Below are positions 1-5,936 of a stretch of DNA of 8,344 bases, piece after piece (position 1 is the first letter of the stretch; each line of letters starts with the position of its first letter). A program made the position numbers and the translations under genes. The notes beneath the pieces were generated by a model. It did no database searches. It saw nothing but the letters and a program-made list of their open reading frames with translations, and was not told the DNA's origin. The DNA comes from Clostridiales bacterium (GTDB lineage Bacteria > Bacillota > Clostridia > WRLR01): contig JAITSR010000164.1 of NCBI GenBank assembly GCA_031287655.1, positions 1 to 8,344 of the forward strand, written 5' to 3'.

Positions 1-1704
1 ACGGAGGACGAACACGAGCGCGAGCAGACACGCGGAGATCAGCATAAGCGCGCTCGCGACCGCGCGCGGGGGTATCGGCAGCACATTTTCCCGGTTCAGC
101 CATTCGAGGCTCCCCAAAAGGAGTTCCGGCTTGCCTTTCATATGCATCCAAAAGTTTGAGAACACGGTGCTGTCCGTAAACGCGAGCACGCGGCCCTTGC
201 CATACGGCAAAGCGGCGCATTGAATGAACGCCCCGAACTCGACCGCGCCGGTATTCGTGTCCGCGGGAAAGAAATTCAGCTGCGAATAGTCGGCGGGCAG
301 ATTTTTCAGGCCGTACCCGACGATCACATCCTCGGTCAGCCATCCGGTTTCGAGTGTGTCGGACGTCGCGAACAAAAAATGCGGCAGATGAGAGACGACC
401 GGGTGCGGCAGGAGCGCCGGGGCCTCGTACTCGGAGAGACTGCCGGAGGTCAGCTCATAGGTGCAGTCGTAGCGAAAGCGCAGTCCGAAGCGCGCGGCGA
501 TTTGATTCAGGTTTGCGTCTGTGCCGAATACGTTTGTGTGGTCGCCGAGCATGTAAAGCCCGCCGCCGCCCTCGACAAACGCCGTGACCGCGGCGATTTC
601 CGCGTCGTCATACGGCTCGGTCGGCGTTTTGAGGATCAGGACGTCCGTCTCCGAAAGCGTCTCCGGCGTGATTCGCCCCGTGTTGCGCCGCGTCTCGTAA
701 AACTTGCCGATGTACTCGTAAAAGCAGTAATAGTTGTAGCCCGAGCGCTCCCCGAACCAGCTTTCGTCATAGGCCTCGTCCGTCCACTCCCAATTGCTGT
801 GGTATTCGTCAACGAGTACGCGCCCCGCCTTTTCGCGGCCCGGATCGTGAAAACCAAAAAAAGCGGTGCAGGAGAGCGCAAAGACCGCGGACGCGGCCAC
901 GGCGAGCGCGGCAAAACCCGAAAGCCGCGAGAATGTGCCGGTTGGAAACAGCATGGAGCGCATGGCCGGGAACATCGCGGTAAGACGCGGCAGCCCATGC
1001 GAACGCTGCGGCGGGTCCTGCGGAGACCGCGGCGGATCGTTAAAAAGCCGCGGCGGCTCCGGCAGCCCTTGTCTGTCCGCGCGGAATACGAACGAGAGCA
1101 AAAAGCCGTATGGCAATAACGAGACAAGCGTGAAAACCCGGTCCCAAAAGATGCCGTGCAGCGGATATTGAATGTAAATAAAGAGCAGCGCCGCGTAGCG
1201 CAGCACAAGACAGCCCGCCGTCAGCGCCGCGAACAGCAGATACCGCCGCCCGCGGGCGCGCCGGAGCGCGAGCAGCGCCGCGCCGCCCACAAAGATCAGC
1301 AAAAAGAGAAAGACGCCGGACTTTTCCCATGTCGCGGCAAAGTCGACCGGCGCGCGCGCGGAGTCGAACCGCAGCGTCGTGCCGTCTATTACCGCGCTCA
1401 CGCCGAACAGATTCAAAATCGGCGCGACGGCGCGGATCACAACGGATTCGGCGTGGTATTTTGCAAACAGCAAGTAGCAAAAAGGAAAGACGATCCCCTG
1501 CGGCAGGAGCGCCGCGACGTTCTGAACAAGCCCGGCGTATCCGGCTCTGATAAGGCTTTTCCGCCGCGTCCAATCGGGCAAAGCGGCGAGCGCGAACGCG
1601 GCGGCAAGGTACGGGACCGCCCAAATCCGGCTGTCCTCATAGACCGGAAAGGCGCAAAACCAGAAAAGCGATGAGAACACCAAGGAAAGCCACGAATAAT
1701 CCAT
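1..1704 (-). CDS. Membrane protein with extracytoplasmic GATase1/DUF4350-like domain (3' end outside window)
   Basis: The frame is open for 568 codons from ATG at 1704 to the window edge, so the C-terminus is missing. A GGGAG ribosome site (1715-1720) lies about 10 bases upstream, and the start is 3 bases after the stop of the preceding gene, so the two are co-transcribed. Residues about 5-22, 30-43, 66-82, 129-147, 154-178 and 190-207 are hydrophobic, giving about six membrane segments. A Pro/Arg-rich cytoplasmic-looking stretch (213-240) and another membrane segment (260-284) follow. From about residue 294 a soluble domain begins (VLVDEYHSNW), with a beta-strand VLILKTP (355-361), the turn motif GGGGLYMLGDHTN (379-391) and a late strand VLAFTDSTVFSN (506-517). 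This layout matches the GATase1-like fold of DUF4350-type proteins, but no nucleophile Cys is evident at the expected elbow, so amidotransferase activity is not claimed. A last hydrophobic segment (548-567) runs off the edge. Its closest relative in view is the upstream gene. Function unknown; probably an envelope-associated sensor, carbohydrate- or ligand-binding protein. Confidence 0.85.
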   Translation of the reverse strand, partial: MDYSWLSLVFSSLFWFCAFPVYEDSRIWAVPYLAAAFALAALPDWTRRKSLIRAGYAGLVQNVAALLPQGIVFPFCYLLFAKYHAESVVIRAVAPILNLFGVSAVIDGTTLRFDSARAPVDFAATWEKSGVFLFLLIFVGGAALLALRRARGRRYLLFAALTAGCLVLRYAALLFIYIQYPLHGIFWDRVFTLVSLLPYGFLLSFVFRADRQGLPEPPRLFNDPPRSPQDPPQRSHGLPRLTAMFPAMRSMLFPTGTFSRLSGFAALAVAASAVFALSCTAFFGFHDPGREKAGRVLVDEYHSNWEWTDEAYDESWFGERSGYNYYCFYEYIGKFYETRRNTGRITPETLSETDVLILKTPTEPYDDAEIAAVTAFVEGGGGLYMLGDHTNVFGTDANLNQIAARFGLRFRYDCTYELTSGSLSEYEAPALLPHPVVSHLPHFLFATSDTLETGWLTEDVIVGYGLKNLPADYSQLNFFPADTNTGAVEFGAFIQCAALPYGKGRVLAFTDSTVFSNFWMHMKGKPELLLGSLEWLNRENVLPIPPRAVASALMLISACLLALVFVLR

Positions 1705-1707
1705 CGC

Positions 1708-4101
1708 CTATACGTCTCCCCCGCCGCCCGCCGCCCGCGCGCTCTCCCCTTCGGCCTCCGCCCGCGCGGCATAGCCGTCCGCGGCCCGTTCAACCGCGCC
1801 GTCCAGCAGTTTTTCAATGAACTCGATATTGCCCGTCCGATACGCTTCCGCGCTCTCGAGGTTTTTGTTTTTGATAAAGTCGCTATCCCCAAACACGATC
1901 AATTCCCCGCCGCCGCCCTCCGATTCTCCATTCCATTTTTGACCCGCGACGACCGGGTTTCCCCAAATCTCCATCAGGGTGAACGTCTCCCCCGCCCCGG
2001 CCGAAAAATCCCCGCGCCGCCCGACCGCGCCGGAAGGAGCGTCGAACAAAACGGGGCAGGCGTTCCAAAACGCCATTTCCGGATTTTGGGTCGGCGCAAT
2101 CCGGCCGATCGGGAGGTTGTCAAACGAAAAGCCAAAACGGCGGCAAAGAGTCTGCACGGCGCGCGGGCTTTCATAGCCGCCGAGCGCCAGCAATGTGCCG
2201 CCGCCCCTGACAAAATCGCGCAGCGCGAACAGCTCCGCGTCAGAAAAAGCGGCGGCGGGGTCGTCGAGCACAACGACACGCAAATCCCCGCCGAGCCGCT
2301 CGAGAGCGCGCTCGAGGCTTTCATTCAGGTTGAGGTACGGCAGCAGCCCCGCGCGGAGCGCGGATGCGACAAAGCCGTCGACCGCGTCGTCGGATTTGTC
2401 GACGGAAAAGGAGGGCAAATGGCTTGTCTCGACAAGGCAATACCCCGAAAAAACCGCGGGAGCGGCGACGTCCCCCGCGGCTGCCCCGGCGTCCGCCTCC
2501 AAGGCGGCGACATCCCCCATGGCGGCGACATCCCCCGCGGCGGCCCCGAGGCTCGCTCCCGCAGACGGGGGGCTATTCACTGTGAGATACGCGAACAGGT
2601 TGTTTACGAACGGGGCGCTGTACGCGAGCGCGCTGTTTTGCAAAAAGGTCGTATCGCCGAACGCAATGAACTTGCCCGCGCCGTAGCGCGCTTCCGCGGC
2701 CAAAATGAGATCGCCGACGCGCTCCCCCCGCGAGAACTGCATATCGCCCAAATAGCCGTCCGCCGTGTTTTCCATATCCCCGCCGTCGGAATACCCGTTC
2801 TTCCCGATCAGGAGCGGCTTTGCGGAAAGGCCCGCCGTGAGCGACGCGCCGACGACAATTTGAAGCTGCCGCTCCACGAGTCCCGCGAAAACAGGGCTTT
2901 TGCGCATGACAAAGCTCTTGGGCCACAGACTTTGAAAAGGAACCGCGCTGTCAAAGTTAAATTCGATCCCGACCGGCCGCAAAATCGCGTTCATCGGCTT
3001 TCGGATCTGCGCGTCGCCGGTATGATCCCCGACCGCGAGCAGACCGCCCCCGCCTTTTACAAAATCCCAAACCGCGCCCAGCTCCCGCGTGTCCGGCAGA
3101 CGCATTGGATTTAACACAACGAGCGCCGCCGCGCCCGAAAGCGCCTCGCCGTCGAGACTTTTGACGATCCGGCAGCGATACCCCTGTTTTTCAAGATACC
3201 CCGGCAGCACGCCGAACATGCCGACCCGGTCGAGGCCGTATACACCCCGGCTCGGGACGGTAAAGTCGATCCCGGAGTCCCAAAAGACGATTTGCCGGCC
3301 GGGCGGCGCGGTCTCGGGCGGACGCGCCGGGAGCAGGAGCAGAACCGCCGCGCCAAGGCAAAAAAGCGCGGCCCCAGCGCTTGCGCCGGCGCGCGCCGAC
3401 AAAAAACGCGTGCGCGTCGTCAAAGGGCGCGTCTCCGCTCCCTGTTTCGTTCTGTGGCGCAAATGATAGGCGCAGAGCAGCAGCGCAAAGAGCAGCAGCC
3501 GAAAATCCAAAGGCCCCGTCAGCGGTTCGAGCGAGTTGAGACCGAGCGCGATACTGTTCTCGGCAAGCACGGTCCAAAAGCCGACATAAAACGCCCAGAT
3601 CAGGGCATAGATTCCGGCGTCCACGGCGACGGCTCGCAGACCCGCGTGCAAGACCTCGCGCAGCGCGTCCAAAGCCGCGTGCCGAGCCTCACCCCGCGCC
3701 GCGAGCGATGCCGCGCGGCTTTCGGAAAACAGCGCGGTCAAAATCGACGCGATCAAAAAAAGGCACACGACATCAACGCCGCTATAGGTCGGACCCATCG
3801 CGACCGGGCGCGCGAGCACCCAGCCGACCGCGCCGGAAAATCCGAGCGAGACCGCGGACAGCGCATGATAAAAAAGAGCGGTCCCGTCCCGCAGCGCCCA
3901 ATAGACCAAGCAACAGCAAAAGATGCCCCCCTGAATTTTAAAGGGGGACAAATCCGCCCGCGTCCGAACGGCGCGAACCGCCGTATAGAGATAATAGAGA
4001 CCGCCGGGGATCAGGAAAGCCCACAGATAGCCGTGTACCGAAACAAGCGTCCCAAACCCGGCGGCGACAAGACCCAAAAATAGTGGCATAAGCCGCGGCA
4101 C
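1708..4101 (-). CDS. Polytopic membrane protein with two GATase1/DUF4350-like domains
   Basis: 797 residues. The start taken is GTG at 4101, directly after the TAA of the SLH gene, with GAAGG four bases upstream; ATG at 4089 is an alternative but is too far from that site. Hydrophobic segments at about 5-24, 26-42, 57-72, 80-97, 108-126, 158-180, 200-216 and 237-258 give about seven or eight membrane spans. Two extracytoplasmic domains follow. Domain 1 (about 268-508) starts with the strand IVFWDSG and has VKGGGGLLAVGDHTGD (348-363) and FIAFGDTTFLQNS (478-490). Domain 2 (about 552-770) has VVVLDDP (609-615), VRGGGTLLALGG (631-642) and LIVFGDSDFIKN (734-745). Domain 2 has lost the GDHT signature. 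A repetitive Ala/Gly/Asp linker (515-549) joins them, and the C-terminus is low-complexity. The repeated strand-GGG-strand and GDS/T elements point to the GATase1-like/DUF4350 superfamily, whose members often sit in envelope loci. Enzymatic activity is not supported by any clear Cys-His-Glu triad. It is in an operon with the SLH gene (no gap) and its paralogue downstream. Confidence 0.86.
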   Translation of the reverse strand: MPRLMPLFLGLVAAGFGTLVSVHGYLWAFLIPGGLYYLYTAVRAVRTRADLSPFKIQGGIFCCCLVYWALRDGTALFYHALSAVSLGFSGAVGWVLARPVAMGPTYSGVDVVCLFLIASILTALFSESRAASLAARGEARHAALDALREVLHAGLRAVAVDAGIYALIWAFYVGFWTVLAENSIALGLNSLEPLTGPLDFRLLLFALLLCAYHLRHRTKQGAETRPLTTRTRFLSARAGASAGAALFCLGAAVLLLLPARPPETAPPGRQIVFWDSGIDFTVPSRGVYGLDRVGMFGVLPGYLEKQGYRCRIVKSLDGEALSGAAALVVLNPMRLPDTRELGAVWDFVKGGGGLLAVGDHTGDAQIRKPMNAILRPVGIEFNFDSAVPFQSLWPKSFVMRKSPVFAGLVERQLQIVVGASLTAGLSAKPLLIGKNGYSDGGDMENTADGYLGDMQFSRGERVGDLILAAEARYGAGKFIAFGDTTFLQNSALAYSAPFVNNLFAYLTVNSPPSAGASLGAAAGDVAAMGDVAALEADAGAAAGDVAAPAVFSGYCLVETSHLPSFSVDKSDDAVDGFVASALRAGLLPYLNLNESLERALERLGGDLRVVVLDDPAAAFSDAELFALRDFVRGGGTLLALGGYESPRAVQTLCRRFGFSFDNLPIGRIAPTQNPEMAFWNACPVLFDAPSGAVGRRGDFSAGAGETFTLMEIWGNPVVAGQKWNGESEGGGGELIVFGDSDFIKNKNLESAEAYRTGNIEFIEKLLDGAVERAADGYAARAEAEGESARAAGGGGDV
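2455..2559 (-). repeat. 18-bp-period repeat encoding the Ala/Gly/Asp linker between the two GATase1-like domains
   Basis: On the plus strand GGCGGCGACATCCCCC occurs at 2503-2518 and again at 2521-2536 (18 bp apart), with a diverged copy, AGCGGCGACGTCCCCC, at 2461-2476. On the coding strand this gives repeated GDVAA units within residues 515-549 of the 797-residue protein. The period is a multiple of three, so copy number changes keep the frame. It reads as a flexible interdomain linker. Confidence 0.75.
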
Positions 4102-5787
4102 TTAACCTTCGTCGTCAGTTTGCGCGGCGATGTATTCATCCGGCGAGACCGTCGTCGGCACGGCATCGGAGAGACGGATGATCGTCAGATACGCCTGCTG
4201 CCGCGTATATGCCCCGAGCGGGTCGAACAGGTTGTCGCCGACGCCTCTCATAATGCCCGTATCGACGATATATCCCAGCGCGTCCACGGCCCAGGCGGCG
4301 ATCTGGCTCTGATCGTCAAAGTTTACAGGCGCGCCGACCTCGTCAACGCCCAGCGCGACGGCCGCCCGCTTGAGAATGACCGCGGCCTCCTGCCGCGTGA
4401 TCTCCCCGTCTGGGTTGAAGCGGCCTTCCCCGACACCCTGAACGATCCCGATCGCGGAAAGGCACATGATATTTGCGTCGTCTGTGTCCGTAAACGGCGA
4501 CGGTTCTTCGATCACGGCAAAGAGGTTTGTCATATAGAGCTCGGCGTTTTTATTGACGGCGACGTTGCCGAGCGCCTCGCAAAATTCCGCGCGTGTGATG
4601 TTCTTTCGATACCCGGATGCCAACGATCCCGTGACATATCCGGCCGAGATCGCCCGCTCGACCTCCGCCGCGGCCCAGTCGTCCGGGACGTCCGGAAGAA
4701 TATCCGGAGCGTCGGCGGCGGCGCCGTCCGCGGGCTCAGAGCCGGAAGGAACGTCGCCGAGCTCCTCCGGCAGAGGCGTGCTCGTGTCAATCGGCGCGGA
4801 GCTGTCGCCGCCGCCGGTCGAGTTTGACCCCGCGCTGCCGGAGCCGCCCCCGCTTCCCCTCAAATTCGGGACCGGGAAACAGGTCCCGCCTGCCGCGCCG
4901 AACGTACACGTCGAACTGACCGAGCAAGTGTTGCCCGAACAGGTCTGCGCGCCGACACAGGTGGGCGAACTCGCGCAGCTGCTTGAGCCGACGCAGGTGC
5001 TGTTCCCGACGCAGGTGCTGCTGCCCTGACAGGTGCTCGTGCCAAAGCAAGTGTTGCTTCCCGCACAAGTGCTCGTGCCAAAGCAGGTACTCGACCCCGC
5101 GCAGGAGCTGCTCCCAACGCAGGTGCTCGACCCTACGCATGTGCTGCTTCCGGCACAGGTACTGCTGCCCGCGCAGGTGCTCCCGCATGTCACGCCGCAG
5201 CTATAACTGGACGTGACGGACGGCACGGCGGGTACGGTCGCCGGAGGGATGTACGGCACGGTCGCCGGTGGTACATATGGCTTGGGAATCGAAGGGACTC
5301 CGGGGATTCCGAAATACTCCGTCGGCTCTCCTTCCGGAGTCGTTTGCCCGGCCGCAGCGACCGGCGAAACCGGCGACGACGACGCTCCCGCCGGAGACGT
5401 CCCCGATTCCGGCGGGAGCGCGGGCGCAGCCGGAAGGTCGGACGCGGGCGCAGCCGACCGCTTTTTTGCCGACGTGAGCGCGGCGTATGCCGCGGCCGTG
5501 TCCCCGACGTCCTTTTTGTCCGCGCGTTCCGTCACCGCGCGGTTTTCCCGCGTGTCATAAATGCCGTTTTCCTTTTCGTCAAACTCGCGAAGCGTATTCT
5601 TGAGCGACGCGCCAAAAAGCGGGGAGTATTTTTCTCCGGAATCCGCGGCATAGGCGGCCTGCGCGCCAAAGAGCCACACAGCGGCGAGCGCTGCGGCGGC
5701 GACCGACAACAGGATCAGCAGCCGTTTCCGGCCCCAATCCGCCCGAGGTTTGCTGTTTGTACAAGTGTCCATTATAACTATGACCAT
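4102..5787 (-). CDS. Exported S-layer-homology protein with cysteine hexad-repeat array
   Basis: 561 residues from ATG at 5787. This start is chosen because AAGGA (5792-5796) lies 4 bases upstream, whereas the in-frame GTG at 5826 falls on the predicted -10 box. A basic n-region (R19-R22) and hydrophobic core (23-45) end in AYA|AD, a signal peptidase I site after residue 47. A charged segment follows, then a Pro/Ala/Thr-rich stalk with PPATVP twice (173-178, 181-186). Residues 197-303 hold 19 cysteines; fourteen of them (205 to 283) are spaced exactly six apart in units like GSSTCV. A Gly/Ser and acidic linker leads to three SLH domains (about 364-412, 431-480, 487-540), with TRAE (398), TRQE (464) and the weaker TRQQ (528). 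SLH domains bind secondary cell-wall polymers, so the protein should be anchored non-covalently on the outer face of the wall with the Cys array displayed. First gene of the leftward operon. The SLH assignment is firm; the role of the Cys array is unknown (disulfide-stapled beta-solenoid, metal binding and adhesion are all possible). Confidence 0.92.
   Translation of the reverse strand: MVIVIMDTCTNSKPRADWGRKRLLILLSVAAAALAAVWLFGAQAAYAADSGEKYSPLFGASLKNTLREFDEKENGIYDTRENRAVTERADKKDVGDTAAAYAALTSAKKRSAAPASDLPAAPALPPESGTSPAGASSSPVSPVAAAGQTTPEGEPTEYFGIPGVPSIPKPYVPPATVPYIPPATVPAVPSVTSSYSCGVTCGSTCAGSSTCAGSSTCVGSSTCVGSSSCAGSSTCFGTSTCAGSNTCFGTSTCQGSSTCVGNSTCVGSSSCASSPTCVGAQTCSGNTCSVSSTCTFGAAGGTCFPVPNLRGSGGGSGSAGSNSTGGGDSSAPIDTSTPLPEELGDVPSGSEPADGAAADAPDILPDVPDDWAAAEVERAISAGYVTGSLASGYRKNITRAEFCEALGNVAVNKNAELYMTNLFAVIEEPSPFTDTDDANIMCLSAIGIVQGVGEGRFNPDGEITRQEAAVILKRAAVALGVDEVGAPVNFDDQSQIAAWAVDALGYIVDTGIMRGVGDNLFDPLGAYTRQQAYLTIIRLSDAVPTTVSPDEYIAAQTDDEG
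4936..5190 (-). repeat. Coding 18-bp tandem array (Cys-every-six-residues)
   Basis: On the coding strand the consensus unit is G-[ST]-[SN]-[ST]-C-x, one Cys codon every 18 bases. Fourteen cysteines are in exact register, and C288/C294 add one more pair spaced by six. Synonymous and third-position differences between units show that the array is diverged and held at the protein level. A 17-base string is duplicated 36 bases apart (5033-5049 and 5069-5085), showing that it also expanded by two-unit steps. Confidence 0.9.
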
Positions 5788-5797
5788 CCTTTCCTTT
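5788..5797 (-). promoter_or_regulatory. Ribosome binding site deciding the SLH gene start
   Basis: On the minus strand the sequence reads AAAAAGGAAAGG directly before ATG at 5787. AAGGA at 5796-5792 is 4 bases from the ATG. Neither the GTG at 5826 nor the ATG at 5814 has a comparable site. Confidence 0.6.
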
Positions 5798-5816
5798 TTG
5801 TACGAAACATACATAG

Positions 5817-5845
5817 AGCCTACCACCCTGATTGACGATTGTCAA
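5817..5845 (-). promoter_or_regulatory. Probable sigma-A promoter of the leftward SLH operon
   Basis: Reading the minus strand, TTGACA (5845-5840) is a perfect -35 box. It is followed after 17 bases by TAGGCT (5822-5817), a weak 3/6 match to TATAAT. Initiation near 5810 would leave a leader of about 23 bases before ATG 5787. The perfect -35 with weak -10 leaves room for an activator. Confidence 0.5.
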
Positions 5846-5846
5846 T
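5831..5846. promoter_or_regulatory. Palindrome ATTGACGATTGTCAAT, candidate operator
   Basis: Six-base arms ATTGAC/GTCAAT are perfectly inverted around a 4-base centre. The palindrome covers the -35 box of the leftward promoter, and its other arm gives TTGACG on the plus strand. A dimeric repressor binding here would block the SLH operon. No regulator gene is in view. Confidence 0.4.
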
Positions 5847-5855
5847 AGAGTGAAT

Positions 5856-5876
5856 AAAACAGCGGTCTGTTTTTTT
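5856..5876 (+). other. Short hairpin with T-run in divergent intergenic region
   Basis: AAAACAG (5856-5862) and CTGTTTT (5867-5873) pair around a CGGT loop, and the T-run extends to 5876. It has the shape of a small intrinsic terminator, but only three of the seven pairs are in a mixed GC core (CAG/CTG), and no plus-strand gene ends nearby. It may be an operator or stop antisense transcription. Confidence 0.35.
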
Positions 5877-5878
5877 CT

Positions 5879-5907
5879 ACATGATATGTGATATACTCCA
5901 CATGATA
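5879..5907 (+). promoter_or_regulatory. Probable extended -10 promoter with flanking ACATGATA repeats
   Basis: TGATATACT at 5889-5897 is a TGn extended -10 box with TATACT (5/6 match). The -35 position (about 5869-5874) is only T-rich. ACATGATA occurs at 5879-5886 and 5900-5907, 21 bp apart (two helical turns), bracketing the -10, a typical arrangement for a regulator binding one DNA face. It would drive the aldolase-dehydrogenase operon. Confidence 0.45.
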
Positions 5908-5922
5908 ACGCCGGGGTGGTTT

Positions 5923-5928
5923 AGGAGG
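5923..5928 (+). promoter_or_regulatory. Ribosome binding site AGGAGG of aldolase-family gene
   Basis: A perfect AGGAGG. Spacing to ATG 5931 is only 2 bases but to ATG 5937 is 8, so the second in-frame Met is the likely start. Confidence 0.8.
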
Positions 5929-5936
5929 ACATGAAC

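Noticed and set aside
220..1119. Plus-strand open frame of 299 codons opposite the edge membrane protein
   Set aside because: Arg-rich low-complexity translation with no ribosome site. The minus strand reads a continuous 568-codon frame with coherent membrane and soluble domains.
1939..3114. Long plus-strand open frame (391 codons) opposite the 797-residue gene
   Set aside because: Its translation is Arg/Pro/Ala-rich with no recognisable domain, and it lies fully antisense to a gene with clear membrane segments and repeated domains. It is a GC-rich shadow frame.
3926..3947. CCCCCT...AGGGGG inverted repeat with a 9-base AT loop resembling a terminator stem
   Set aside because: It lies early inside the coding sequence of the 797-residue protein, has no T-run on either strand, and is explained by Ser-Pro and Gly-Gly codons around a Phe-Lys-Ile stretch.
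4936..5199. Regular short repeats suggestive of a CRISPR array
   Set aside because: The period is a constant 18 bp with no distinct spacers, it stays in frame, and it encodes a Cys hexad repeat inside a larger gene.
5788..5826. Longer SLH protein start at GTG 5826
   Set aside because: This codon overlaps the predicted -10 box and has no ribosome site, whereas ATG 5787 has AAGGA just upstream and directly precedes a typical signal peptide.
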